The translations under genes were made by a program, and so were the position numbers. This document shows positions 43,180-51,876 of a DNA stretch of 64,000 bases, piece after piece. Where the stretch lies: assembly GCF_001941945.1 (NCBI RefSeq), contig NZ_CP015583.1, positions 1,754,501 through 1,818,500 of the forward strand, given 5' to 3'. The notes under the pieces were generated by a model, which was not told the origin of the DNA, did no database searches, and saw only the letters and a list, made by a program, of their open reading frames with translations. Origin of the DNA: Roseomonas gilardii (GTDB lineage: Bacteria > Pseudomonadota > Alphaproteobacteria > Acetobacterales > Acetobacteraceae). Numbering within the stretch: the stretch's first letter is position 1; each line of letters begins with the position of its first letter.

Positions 43180-44676
43180 TCAGCGGGCGCGGTAGGCCAG
43201 CGCCTCCGCCACATGGGTCCGGCCGATCGCCACGGAGCCGGCGAGGTCGGCGACGCTGCGCGCCACGCGAAGCATCCGGATGAAGCCCCGGTTGGACAGC
43301 CGCAGCCGCTCCACCGCCCGTTCGGCCAGGACCAGCGCCTCGGCGGAGAGGCCGGGCTTGAGGTGGTCCAGGCTGGCTTCCGCATTGGTGCGCGGCCCGT
43401 TCCGCTCCCAGCGTTCGGCCTGCATCGCGCGCGCCTGAGCCACCCGGCCGGCGACCACGGTGCTGGGCTCCCCGGCCGGGGCGCGGGCCAGTTCCCCGGC
43501 CGGGATCGGCTGCAGGGCGATGGTCATGTCCAGCCGGTCCAGCACGGGGCCGGACAGCTTGCCGCGATAATCCTCGCCGCAACGGGGCGCCCGGCCGCAT
43601 TCGCGCCCGCCCTCGCCCAGATAGCCACAGCGGCAGGGGTTCATCGCCGCCACGAGCTGCACCCGGGCGGGGTAGGAGACATGGGCATTGGCGCGGCTGA
43701 TGGAGACGGTGCCGCTTTCCAGCGGCTGGCGCAGCGCCTCCAGCGCCGGGCGCGGGAATTCCGGCAACTCGTCCAGGAAGAGCACGCCGCGATGGGCGAG
43801 GCTGATCTCGCCCGGCCGTCCGCGCGGCCCGCCGCCGGTCAGCGCCGCCTGGGAGGCGGAGTGGTGCGGGTCGCGATAGGGCGGGCGCAGGCTGAGCCGG
43901 CCGCCTTCCAGAAGCCCGGCCACGGAGCGGATCAGGCTGACTTCCAGCGCCTCCTGCGCCGAGAGATCCGGCAGCAGGCCCGGCAGGCGCGCGGCGAGCA
44001 TGGATTTCCCGGCCCCCGGCGGCCCGACGAAGAGCAGGTTGTGGAATCCGGTCGCCGCGATCTCCAGCGCCCGCTTGGCGCTTTCCTGGCCCCGCACCTC
44101 GGACAGGCAAGGGGCCGAGGCGCCGGCGGGAGACGGGACGGGCAGGGGTGGCTTCGGCGCGGGCAGCAACTGCCGGCCGGTGAAATGCGCGATCAGCCGG
44201 TGCAGGTCCGGCGCGGCGACGATCTCGGCGGAGGAGACCCAGGCGGCTTCCGGCCCCTGCGGGGCCGGGCAGATCAGGCCCAGCTCCGCCTGTGCCGCCG
44301 CCAGCGCGGCCGGAAGGATGCCCGGAATCGGGGTGAGGGCGCCGTCCAGCGCCAGTTCGCCGAGCGCCGCGAAGCCCTGGAGCTCGTCGGCCGGCACCAC
44401 CTCCATCGCCGCCAGCAGGGCGAGGGCGATGGGCAGGTCGAAATGCGTGCCCTCCTTGAGCAGGTCGGCCGGGGCGAGGTTCACCAGCACGCGGCGGGGC
44501 GGCAGCGCCAGGCCCAGCGCCGCCAGCACGGCCCGCACCCGCTCCCGGCTCTCGGCCACGGCCTTGTTCGGCATGCCGACGAGATTGAAGGCGGGTAATC
44601 CAGCGGCGATCTGGACCTGGACCTCCACGGGAATGGCGTCGATGCCGTTGAAAGCGAAGGTCACGACGCGGGCCAT
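43180..44676 (-). CDS. comM: ComM/YifB family Mg-chelatase-like AAA+ helicase
   Basis: A 498-residue AAA+ ATPase. The N-terminal ChlI-like domain (VTFAFNGIDAIPVEVQVQIAAGLPAFNLVGMPNKAV) is followed by Walker A VGPPGAGKSMLAARLPGLLP, Walker B VLFLDELPEF and a zinc-type cluster MNPCRCGYLGEGGRECGRAPRC. Members are branch-migration helicases that help integrate incoming DNA during transformation. ATG 44676 (MARVVTFAF) is used because a promoter-like sequence overlaps the earlier ATG at 44691; ATG 44682 is also possible. Confidence 0.92.
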   Translation of the reverse strand: MARVVTFAFNGIDAIPVEVQVQIAAGLPAFNLVGMPNKAVAESRERVRAVLAALGLALPPRRVLVNLAPADLLKEGTHFDLPIALALLAAMEVVPADELQGFAALGELALDGALTPIPGILPAALAAAQAELGLICPAPQGPEAAWVSSAEIVAAPDLHRLIAHFTGRQLLPAPKPPLPVPSPAGASAPCLSEVRGQESAKRALEIAATGFHNLLFVGPPGAGKSMLAARLPGLLPDLSAQEALEVSLIRSVAGLLEGGRLSLRPPYRDPHHSASQAALTGGGPRGRPGEISLAHRGVLFLDELPEFPRPALEALRQPLESGTVSISRANAHVSYPARVQLVAAMNPCRCGYLGEGGRECGRAPRCGEDYRGKLSGPVLDRLDMTIALQPIPAGELARAPAGEPSTVVAGRVAQARAMQAERWERNGPRTNAEASLDHLKPGLSAEALVLAERAVERLRLSNRGFIRMLRVARSVADLAGSVAIGRTHVAEALAYRAR

Positions 44677-44689
44677 GGTCATGCAATCC

Positions 44690-44718
44690 ATGCTAGAATG
44701 ACATTATTCGCTCCTCAA
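44690..44718 (-). promoter_or_regulatory. Possible sigma-70-type promoter of comM
   Basis: The minus strand shows TTGAGG (44713-44718), 17 nt, then TAGCAT (44690-44695). Transcription would begin close to ATG 44682/44676, giving a very short or no leader. The match is 4 of 6 at each box, so it is only suggestive. Confidence 0.35.
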
Positions 44719-44780
44719 CCCGTCCGCCGCGCATGGTGGCGTCTTGCCCTTCCTGGCATGGCGCGTGCAAACCTGACGGC

Positions 44781-45512
44781 ATGACCTGGAGCATCCTGGC
44801 CCGCGACCCCGAGACCGGCGAACTCGGCGCGGCGGTGGCCACCAAATTCTTCGCTGTCGGCGCGCTCTGCCTGCGGGTGGAGGGGCGCGTCGGCGCGGTC
44901 GCCAGCCAGGCGCTGGTGAATCCCATGCTGCGCGAGCAGGCCCTGGACGGGCTGCGGGCCGGAGGCGGCGCCGGGGAGGTGCTGGCAGCCGTGATCGCGG
45001 TCGATCCAGGACGCGAGGCGAGGCAGTTGCACATCCTGTCGGCGGTCCCGGGCGCGGCCGATGGCGCAGCCGCCCGGCATACCGGAAGCGGCTGCGTGGA
45101 CTGGGCGGGGCATGTGGCGGGGCCGGATGTCTCGGTCGCCGGCAACATGCTGGCCGGCCCGCGCGTCGTGGAGGCGACGCGCGACGCCTTCCTGGCCAGT
45201 GCCGGCCGGCCCATGGCGGAACGGCTGCTGCTGGCGCTGGAGGCCGGACAGGCGGAAGGCGGCGACAAGCGCGGGCGGCAGTCCGCGGCGCTGCTCGTGG
45301 CTGGCCGCGATCCCTATCCCGACCTGGACATCCGTGTGGACGACCATCCCGACCCGCTGGCCGAGCTGCGGCGCCTGTACGCCGTCTCCGGCGAGCATTT
45401 CGCGCATTTCCGGCGCTTCATGGCCGGGCGGGACGAGAGCGGGCGCGACCATCCCGGCGTCTTCGACCGGGCGGTGCTGAACGCGGCCATTGCGAAGGCG
45501 CAGGGCGCGTGA
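44781..45512 (+). CDS. DUF1028 family protein (predicted Ntn-hydrolase-like)
   Basis: A 243-residue protein starting MTWSILARDPETGELGAAVATKFFAVGALC, the DUF1028 signature. Members have an Ntn-hydrolase-type fold and are often annotated near peptide transport genes. It is the first gene of a six-gene peptide ABC operon: its TGA overlaps the GTG start of the first ATPase (GTGA). The same order, an Ntn hydrolase leading a peptide importer, occurs in E. coli iaaA-gsiABCD. A role in splitting an imported peptide or gamma-glutamyl compound is inferred. Confidence 0.85.
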   Translation: MTWSILARDPETGELGAAVATKFFAVGALCLRVEGRVGAVASQALVNPMLREQALDGLRAGGGAGEVLAAVIAVDPGREARQLHILSAVPGAADGAAARHTGSGCVDWAGHVAGPDVSVAGNMLAGPRVVEATRDAFLASAGRPMAERLLLALEAGQAEGGDKRGRQSAALLVAGRDPYPDLDIRVDDHPDPLAELRRLYAVSGEHFAHFRRFMAGRDESGRDHPGVFDRAVLNAAIAKAQGA

Positions 45513-46510
45513 GCGCGGCTCCGCCGGTCTTCCCGGTCCTGGAGGTCATCGGCCTTTCCCTCAGCTTCGCCACCGAGCGCGGCCCGCTGGGCGTGCTGGA
45601 CGGCATCTCCTTCTCCGTGCCGGCGGGACGCACCGTGGCGCTGGTGGGGGAAAGCGGCTGCGGCAAGTCCGTCACCTCGCTGGCGGTGATGGGCCTGCTG
45701 CCGGAGACCGCGCGTCTGAACGGCACGATCCGGCTGGAGGGGCGCGAGATCGCCGATCTGCCGGCGGAGGAGAAGCGGCGCCTGCGCGGCGGCGCCATGG
45801 CGATGATCTTCCAGGAGCCGATGACCAGCCTGAACCCCGCCTTCACGGTGGGCGACCAGGTGGCCGAGGCGCTGCGCCAGCATCGCGGCATGGGGCGGCG
45901 CGAGGCGGCGGCGATGGCGGTGCGTGCGCTGCACGCGGTGCGCATCCCCGACGCGGCGCGGCGCGCGGCGCAGTACCCGCACCAGCTCTCGGGTGGGATG
46001 CGGCAGCGGGTGATGATCGCCATGGCGCTCGCCTGCCAGCCGCGCCTGCTGATCGCCGACGAGCCGACCACGGCGCTCGATGTCACGGTGCAGGCGCAGA
46101 TCCTGGCCCTGCTGGACGAGATGCGCGCCGCCACCGGGACGGCGGTGCTGCTGGTGACGCACGATCTGGGCGTGGTGGCCGACCATGCCGACGAGGTGGT
46201 GGTGATGTATGCCGGCCGCATCGCCGAGCAGGGGCCGGCGGCGAAGGTGCTGGGCACGCCGCAGCATCCCTATACGGTCGGCCTCCTCGGCGCCGCGCCG
46301 CGGCTGGACGGGCCGCGCGGCGGCCGGCTGGCGACGGTGGAGGGCACGGTGCCCGACCTGATGGTGCCGCCCCCCGGCTGCCGCTTCGCGCCGCGCTGCC
46401 CCTTCCGCATCGCCGCCTGCGACGTGACGCCGCCGCTCCTCGATCTCGGCGGCGGGCATCGCGCCGCCTGCCACCGCACCCCGCTGGACCAGTTCCTGGA
46501 CGCCGCATGA
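45509..46510 (+). CDS. Peptide ABC transporter ATP-binding protein (DppD/OppD type)
   Basis: A 333-residue ATPase. Walker A GESGCGKS, Q-loop FQEPMTSLNP, signature LSGGMRQR, Walker B LLIADEP and the switch His in LLVTHDLG are all present. The C-terminal oligopeptide-transport extension carries the three-Cys cluster typical of OppD/DppD (CRFAPRCPFRIAAC). The start is GTG, sharing bases with the DUF1028 stop. It is coupled by ATGA to the next ATPase gene. Confidence 0.94.
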   Translation: MSAAPPVFPVLEVIGLSLSFATERGPLGVLDGISFSVPAGRTVALVGESGCGKSVTSLAVMGLLPETARLNGTIRLEGREIADLPAEEKRRLRGGAMAMIFQEPMTSLNPAFTVGDQVAEALRQHRGMGRREAAAMAVRALHAVRIPDAARRAAQYPHQLSGGMRQRVMIAMALACQPRLLIADEPTTALDVTVQAQILALLDEMRAATGTAVLLVTHDLGVVADHADEVVVMYAGRIAEQGPAAKVLGTPQHPYTVGLLGAAPRLDGPRGGRLATVEGTVPDLMVPPPGCRFAPRCPFRIAACDVTPPLLDLGGGHRAACHRTPLDQFLDAA

Positions 46511-47568
46511 CCGAGACCCTGCTCGAACTCGACCGCGTGGTGCGCCACTTCCCCGTGCGCGGCGCGCTGGGGCAGCGGCGCGGCGCGGTGCATGCGGTGG
46601 ACGGCGTCTCGCTCTCCGTGGCGGCGGGTGAGGTGCTGGCCGTGGTGGGCGAGAGCGGCTGCGGCAAGTCCACGCTGGGGCGGCTGATGCTGGGGTTGGA
46701 ACAGCCCGATGCAGGCATCGTCCGCTTCGGCGGGGAGGAGTTGACGCGGATGGGCCGGCGGCGCCTGCGGCAGCAGCGGCGCTGGATGCAGATGATCTTC
46801 CAGGACCCCTATGCCAGCCTCGACCCGCGCATGACGGTGGGGCAGGCGGTGGAGGAGCCGCTGCGCATCCACCCGGTCGTGCCGAAGGAGCAGCGCCGCG
46901 CGCGGGTGGAGGAGCTGCTCGCCCGCGTCGGGCTGCGCCCCGAGCATGCCGATCGCTGGCCGCACGAATTCTCCGGCGGGCAGCGCCAGCGCATCGCCAT
47001 CGCGCGGGCGCTGGCCAGCGGGCCGAAGCTGATCGTGGGTGACGAGCCCGTGAGCGCCCTCGATGTCTCGGTACAGGCGCAGGTGGTGAACCTGCTGCAG
47101 GAGCTGATCCGCGATCTCGGGCTGAGCTTCGTGCTGATCAGCCACGACCTCGCCGTGGTGCGCCATGTCGCGGACCGGGTGGCGGTGATGTATCTCGGCC
47201 GCATCGTCGAGGAAGGCCCCGCCGAGGCGATCTTCGACGATCCGCGCCATCCCTACACGCGGGCGCTGCTGGCCTCCGTGCCCGGTGCCGGCGGCGGTGC
47301 GCCGCTGCCGGGCGACCTGCCGAGCCCGCTCGCGCCGCCCTCCGGCTGCCGGCTGCACACGCGCTGCCCGCATGCCAAGGAGATCTGCGCGCTGGAGGAC
47401 CCGGCGCTGGAGGGGGCCACCGAGGCCTCGCTCCGCCGCACGGCCTGCCATTTCCAGAACGGGCTGCCGCCGGTCCCGCCCTTGCGCGAGCGCCGCGCCA
47501 GCGGCGACCGGCAGGCCCGGCTGCAACGCTTCTTCGACCGCACCGACGTCACGGGAGACGCCGCATGA
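46507..47568 (+). CDS. Peptide ABC transporter ATP-binding protein (DppF/OppF type)
   Basis: A 353-residue second ATPase of the importer. Motifs: GESGCGKSTLG, FQDPYASLDPRM, FSGGQRQRIAIARAL, LIVGDEPVSALDVS and LISHDLAVVRH. The C-terminal extension has HTRCPHAKEIC. It pairs with the DppD-type protein on the cytoplasmic face to drive uptake. It overlaps both neighbours by 4 nt, so the whole operon is translated as a unit. Confidence 0.94.
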   Translation: MTETLLELDRVVRHFPVRGALGQRRGAVHAVDGVSLSVAAGEVLAVVGESGCGKSTLGRLMLGLEQPDAGIVRFGGEELTRMGRRRLRQQRRWMQMIFQDPYASLDPRMTVGQAVEEPLRIHPVVPKEQRRARVEELLARVGLRPEHADRWPHEFSGGQRQRIAIARALASGPKLIVGDEPVSALDVSVQAQVVNLLQELIRDLGLSFVLISHDLAVVRHVADRVAVMYLGRIVEEGPAEAIFDDPRHPYTRALLASVPGAGGGAPLPGDLPSPLAPPSGCRLHTRCPHAKEICALEDPALEGATEASLRRTACHFQNGLPPVPPLRERRASGDRQARLQRFFDRTDVTGDAA

Positions 47569-49106
47569 ATCCTGTCATCACCCGGCGCGGCCTCGCGCCG
47601 CTGGCCCTCGGTGCCCTGGCCATCGCCTCGCCGGGCACGCGTCCCGCCGCCGCGCAGGGAGCGAAGCACTTCCGCCTCGGCCTGCGCGAGGACCCGGACA
47701 TCCTCGATCCGACGCTCGCGCGTTCCCTGATGGGGCGCGTCGTCTTCGCCAGCCTCTTCGACAAGCTCTTCGACGTGGACGAGAAGCTGGAGATCGTGCC
47801 GCAGCTCGCCACCGGCCATCGCTGGGAGGACCCGCGGACGCTGATCATCCCGCTGCGTGAAGGGGTGAAGTTCCACGACGGCACGGCGATGGATGCGGAG
47901 GCGGTGCGCTATTCGCTGATGCGCCACCTGACCATGCAGGGCTCCTTCCGCCGTGGCGAGATCGGCACGATGGAGAGTGTCGAGGTGGTGGACCCGAAGA
48001 CCGTCCGCATCCGGCTGAAGGAACCCTCCGCCGCCTTCCTGTCGCAGCTCACCGACCGCGCCGGCATGGTGGTCTCGCCCAAGGCGGCCGAGGCGGCGGG
48101 CAAGGATTTCGGCACGAAGCCCGTGGGCACCGGCCCCTTCCGCTTCGTCGAGCGCGTGGCGCAGGACCGCATCGTGGTCGAACGCAACCCGGACTACTGG
48201 GACGCGAAGCGCATCCACCTCGATCGCATCACCTATCAGGTGATCGTGGACAGCACGGTGCGCGTCGCCAACCTGCGCTCCGGGACGCTCGATCTCGTGG
48301 AAAGCGTCGCGCCGACCGATGTGAAGGAGGTGCAGGGCAACCGGAACCTGAAGGTCGCGGCCACGGACGGGCTCGGCTACTGGGGCATCACCTACAACAT
48401 CGGCAATGGCGAGCAGGGCCGGACGCCGATCGGCCAGGATGCCCGCGTGCGCAAGGCCTTCGATCTCGCGCTGGACCGCGAGGCCATCATCCAGGTGGTC
48501 TATGAGGGGATGTTCACTCCCGCCACCCAGGCCGTGGCCCCCAACTCGCCCTACCACATCGCCGGGCGCAAGGTGCCGGCGCGGGATGTCGCCCGCGCGA
48601 AGCAGCTCCTGAAGGAAGCCGGCGTGCAGGCCCCGCTCAGCGTCGAGATCATGGTCGCCAACAACCCCGAGGCGCGGCAGGTGGCCGAGGTGATGCAGTC
48701 CATGGTCTCCGAGGCGGGCTTCGAGCTGAAGATCAAGGCGGTGGAATTCGCCTCCGGCCTCGCCGCCGCGGTGCGGGGCGAATTCCAGCTCTATTTCAGC
48801 GGCTGGTCGGGTCGCCCCGATCCGGACGGCAACACCTGGGCCTTCCTGCACAGCCGCGGGCCGCAGAACGACGGCCGGTACAGCAACGCGGAGACCGACC
48901 GGCTGCTCGACGCGCAGCGGCAGGAGATGGACGAGGGCAAGCGCAAGGACCTGTACCGCCAGCTCTGGGAGCAGGCGGTGGACAAGGACCAGGCGCGCTC
49001 CTACCTCTGGTACATCAAGAACATCGCCGCCCATACCAGTCGTGTCGGCGGCTTCAGGCCCCATCCGGACGGGCTGATCCGCGTGCAGGACCTCACCCTC
49101 TCGTAA
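47565..49106 (+). CDS. Peptide ABC transporter substrate-binding protein
   Basis: A 513-residue family 5 binding protein and the likely ligand receptor of this operon. The signal peptide has a twin-Arg (MNPVITRRGLAPLALGALAIASPGTRPAAAQG). Typical parts follow: REDPDILDPTLARSLMGRVVFASLFDKLFDVDEKLEIVPQLA, LREGVKFHDGTAMDAEAVRYSL, VGTGPFRFVERV. It starts in ATGA overlap with the second ATPase and is followed 9 nt later by the first permease. The ligand cannot be read from sequence; di/oligopeptides or glutathione are likely. Confidence 0.94.
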   Translation: MNPVITRRGLAPLALGALAIASPGTRPAAAQGAKHFRLGLREDPDILDPTLARSLMGRVVFASLFDKLFDVDEKLEIVPQLATGHRWEDPRTLIIPLREGVKFHDGTAMDAEAVRYSLMRHLTMQGSFRRGEIGTMESVEVVDPKTVRIRLKEPSAAFLSQLTDRAGMVVSPKAAEAAGKDFGTKPVGTGPFRFVERVAQDRIVVERNPDYWDAKRIHLDRITYQVIVDSTVRVANLRSGTLDLVESVAPTDVKEVQGNRNLKVAATDGLGYWGITYNIGNGEQGRTPIGQDARVRKAFDLALDREAIIQVVYEGMFTPATQAVAPNSPYHIAGRKVPARDVARAKQLLKEAGVQAPLSVEIMVANNPEARQVAEVMQSMVSEAGFELKIKAVEFASGLAAAVRGEFQLYFSGWSGRPDPDGNTWAFLHSRGPQNDGRYSNAETDRLLDAQRQEMDEGKRKDLYRQLWEQAVDKDQARSYLWYIKNIAAHTSRVGGFRPHPDGLIRVQDLTLS

Positions 49107-49115
49107 GGACGCGCG

Positions 49116-50063
49116 ATGTTCGGCTGGCTGCTGCGGCGCCTGGGGCAGGTCGTCCCCACGCTGCTGATCCTGAGTCTCCTTGTCTTCGGCCTGCAGCAGC
49201 TCATGCCCGGCGACCCCGCCCTGATCATGGCGGGGGAGGAGCGGGGCGATCCCGAGGTGCTGGCGCAGATCCGGGCGGAGCTGATGCTCGACCGCCCGGT
49301 CTGGGAGCAATACCTCGCCTGGCTGTTCCGCCTGCTGCACGGCGATCTCGGCTTCTCCTGGCGCATCCGGCAGCCGGTCACGGAACTGATCCTGCAGAAG
49401 CTGCCGGTGACGCTGCAGCTCGGCGCCATGGCCTTCGTCATCGCGGTCGCCATCGGCGTGCCGCTCGGCGCGCTTTCCGCCGTGAAGCGCGACCGGCCGG
49501 CGGACTGGATCGCCAACGGGCTGGCCCTGGCGGGCATCTCCACGCCGAACTTCTGGCTGGGGATCATGATGATCCTGCTCTTCAGCGTGCAGCTCGGCTG
49601 GTTGCCGCCCTCCGGCTACGTGCCGCTGACCGAGGACTGGCGGCAGTCGCTCGCCACCACGATCATGCCGGCCTTCGTGCTGGGCAATTCCATCGCCGGC
49701 GTGCTGATGCGCCACACCCGCGCCGCCATGCTCGGCGCGCTGGGGCAGGACTATGTCCGCACCGCACGCGCCAAGGGCCTGCCGGAACGGGTGGTGGTGG
49801 GCAAGCACGCGCTGCGCAACGCGCTGATCCCGGTAGTGACGCTGGGCACGATCGAGCTCGGCAAGCTACTGGCCGGCGCGGTGCTGACCGAGCAGATCTT
49901 CACCATCCCCGGCTTCGGCAAGCTGATCGTGGATGCCGTCTTCAACCGCGACTACCCGGTGGTGCAGGGCGTGGTGGTGGTGACGGCGGTGATCTTCGTG
50001 CTGCTCTCCCTGCTCTCGGACCTGCTCTACATGCTGATCAATCCCAGGCTGCGCGCGGCATGA
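49116..50063 (+). CDS. Peptide ABC transporter permease (DppB type)
   Basis: A 315-residue inner-membrane permease with six hydrophobic spans. It opens MFGWLLRRLGQVVPTLLILSLLVFGLQQLMPGDPA, typical of DppB/OppB, and carries the EAA-like cytoplasmic loop DYVRTARAKGLPERVVVGKHALRNALIP that docks to the ATPases. It overlaps the next permease by 4 nt. Confidence 0.94.
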   Translation: MFGWLLRRLGQVVPTLLILSLLVFGLQQLMPGDPALIMAGEERGDPEVLAQIRAELMLDRPVWEQYLAWLFRLLHGDLGFSWRIRQPVTELILQKLPVTLQLGAMAFVIAVAIGVPLGALSAVKRDRPADWIANGLALAGISTPNFWLGIMMILLFSVQLGWLPPSGYVPLTEDWRQSLATTIMPAFVLGNSIAGVLMRHTRAAMLGALGQDYVRTARAKGLPERVVVGKHALRNALIPVVTLGTIELGKLLAGAVLTEQIFTIPGFGKLIVDAVFNRDYPVVQGVVVVTAVIFVLLSLLSDLLYMLINPRLRAA

Positions 50064-50962
50064 GCGGGGTTTCCGTCCGTCGCCCGGGCGCCGCCGCGAA
50101 TCCCGCCGCCACGCGCCGCGACAGCCCGGGGCGGCGCGCGGTGCGCCGCTTCCTGCGGCACCGGCTGGCGGTCTTCGGCCTCGCCGTGATCGTGCTCTTC
50201 GTGCTGGCGGCCCTGCTGGCGCCGCTGGTCGCGCCCTATGACCCGGCCGCGACCTCCTGGTCGCTGATCCGCAAGCCGCCCTCGCTGGCGCACTGGTTCG
50301 GCACGGACGAGAACGGGCGCGACGTGCTCTCCCGGGTTCTCTGGGGCGCGCGGGCCTCGCTGATGGCGGGCGGGCTTTCCGTGGCGGCGGCGCTGATGGT
50401 GGGCGTGCCGCTGGGGATGCTGGCCGGGCTCGCGGGCGGCTGGGTCGATGCGCTGATCTCCCGCATCACCGATGCGATGCTCTCGGTGCCCTTCCTGATC
50501 CTGGCCATCGCGCTCGCAGCCTTTCTCGGCCCGGCGCTGGAGAACGCGATGCTGGCCATCGCCATCTCCGCCGCGCCGATCTTCGTGCGGCTGGCCCGCG
50601 GCATGGCGATGGAGGCGAAGGCCACCGAATGGGTGGAGGCGGCGCGCGCCCTGGGCAACCCGCCCTGGCGCACGGCGGTGGTGCATGTGCTGCCGAACAT
50701 CGTGCCGCCGCTGCTGGTGCAGGCGACGCTGGCCATCGCGGAGGCCATCATCGCCGAGGCCTCGCTCTCCTTCCTGGGCCTGGGGCAGCAGCCGCCGGCG
50801 CCCTCCTGGGGCTCCATGCTGAACGCGGCGCAGCGCTTCCTGAGCCAGGCGCCCTGGATGGCGGTCTATCCCGGGCTGGCGATCTTCCTGGTGGTGCTGA
50901 GCTTCAACCTGCTGGGCGACGGGCTGCGCGACGCGCTGGACCCGCGGGCGCAGCGGCGTTGA
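50060..50962 (+). CDS. Peptide ABC transporter permease (DppC type)
   Basis: A 300-residue inner-membrane permease and last gene of the importer operon. The long basic N-terminus precedes LAVFGLAVIVLFVLAALLAPLVAPYDP; the HWFGTDENGRDVLSRVLWGARASL segment is a DppC/OppC hallmark, and the EAA loop reads EWVEAARALGNPPWRTAVVHVLPNIVPP. It ends LLGDGLRDALDPRAQRR, the usual C-terminus of the family. Confidence 0.94.
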   Translation: MSGVSVRRPGAAANPAATRRDSPGRRAVRRFLRHRLAVFGLAVIVLFVLAALLAPLVAPYDPAATSWSLIRKPPSLAHWFGTDENGRDVLSRVLWGARASLMAGGLSVAAALMVGVPLGMLAGLAGGWVDALISRITDAMLSVPFLILAIALAAFLGPALENAMLAIAISAAPIFVRLARGMAMEAKATEWVEAARALGNPPWRTAVVHVLPNIVPPLLVQATLAIAEAIIAEASLSFLGLGQQPPAPSWGSMLNAAQRFLSQAPWMAVYPGLAIFLVVLSFNLLGDGLRDALDPRAQRR

Positions 50963-51017
50963 AGGCGCCGGTCACCGCTTGAAGACAGGGGCAGGGGTCC
51001 GCATCTTTTCCGCTGAA

Positions 51018-51161
51018 ATGACCCCGAACCGCCCACTCCCGGCCGTCAGGCCCTTCCAGGTTCCCGCCCGCCGGATCGCCGGGGCGGCGCTGATGCTGGC
51101 CAGCCTGGGGCTTGTGTCGGTGCTGACCCTGGTCCAGGCCATCATCCGCATCTTCCACTGA
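51018..51161 (+). CDS. Small membrane protein (47 aa) upstream of xpaC-telA
   Basis: A 47-residue peptide with a basic N-terminus and one hydrophobic helix (GAALMLASLGLVSVLTLVQAIIRIFH). The ATG at 51018 is used; a TTG at 50979 would extend it. It lies 13 nt before the XpaC-like gene on the same strand, so it may be the first gene of that operon. The family is not recognised, and a gene this short needs expression evidence. Confidence 0.45.
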   Translation: MTPNRPLPAVRPFQVPARRIAGAALMLASLGLVSVLTLVQAIIRIFH

Positions 51162-51174
51162 CGGCGCCCCGCTG

Positions 51175-51876
51175 ATGCTCCCCGAGACCTATCGCAAGGC
51201 CCTGCGTGGCCTCGCCCTGCCGGTCATGGCGCTGCCCATGCTGCCGGCGCTGCTGCTGGCCCTGGCGAGCGGCCAGTCGCGGACCATCCTGGGCCTGCTC
51301 GCCGGGCTGGCGGGCACCGGGGTGACCGTGGCCCTGCTGCGCCGGGCGAAGCATGGCGACCGGCGCCGGGCCATGGCCGCGCTGGGGCTGGGCACCGGCT
51401 TCGCGGCGGCGCTGGCGGGCGGCACGGGCAATGTGGGGGCCGTCCTGCTGGGGCTGGCGGCGGCCTATGGGCTGCGCCTCGCCTATGAGGGGCTGCGCGA
51501 GGAGCCACCCGAGCCCTATCTGGGCGATGCCGGGCTGGAACCCTTCGCCCGCCGCCTTGCCGTGCTGGAAGGCACTGATACCCGCCTCGCCGGAGCGGTC
51601 CTGGCGCTGCGCGGGCTGCTGCGCGAGATGGCGCTGCGGCCCAGCCTGGCGGGGCAGGCGCGTGGCCTGCTGGTGCTGGGGCTGGACGGGCTGGAGCGCA
51701 TCGCCCAAAGGCTTTCCGCCGGCGCCGTCGCGCCGCGCGAGCTGACGGCGGCCATGACGGACGTGGAGCGGGCCGCGGCGCAGGCGGCGGATCGGCTGCG
51801 TGCCTCCGAGACCGAGGCGCTGGACGTGCAGTTGACCGTGCTGCGGCAGAGGCTGCGGGAGGAGGGGGTGGCATGA
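51175..51876 (+). CDS. XpaC-like membrane protein
   Basis: A 233-residue protein with two or three hydrophobic segments in the first 105 residues (LALPVMALPMLPALLLALA, TILGLLAGLAGTGVTVALL, GTGFAAALAGGTGNVGAVLLGLAAAYGL), then a soluble helical domain. Its place directly before telA, with a 4-nt overlap, and this layout fit the XpaC family (5-bromo-4-chloroindolyl phosphate hydrolysis protein), whose partner is TelA. The true role is unknown; envelope stress is suspected. Sequence identity to XpaC is weak by eye. Confidence 0.65.
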   Translation: MLPETYRKALRGLALPVMALPMLPALLLALASGQSRTILGLLAGLAGTGVTVALLRRAKHGDRRRAMAALGLGTGFAAALAGGTGNVGAVLLGLAAAYGLRLAYEGLREEPPEPYLGDAGLEPFARRLAVLEGTDTRLAGAVLALRGLLREMALRPSLAGQARGLLVLGLDGLERIAQRLSAGAVAPRELTAAMTDVERAAAQAADRLRASETEALDVQLTVLRQRLREEGVA

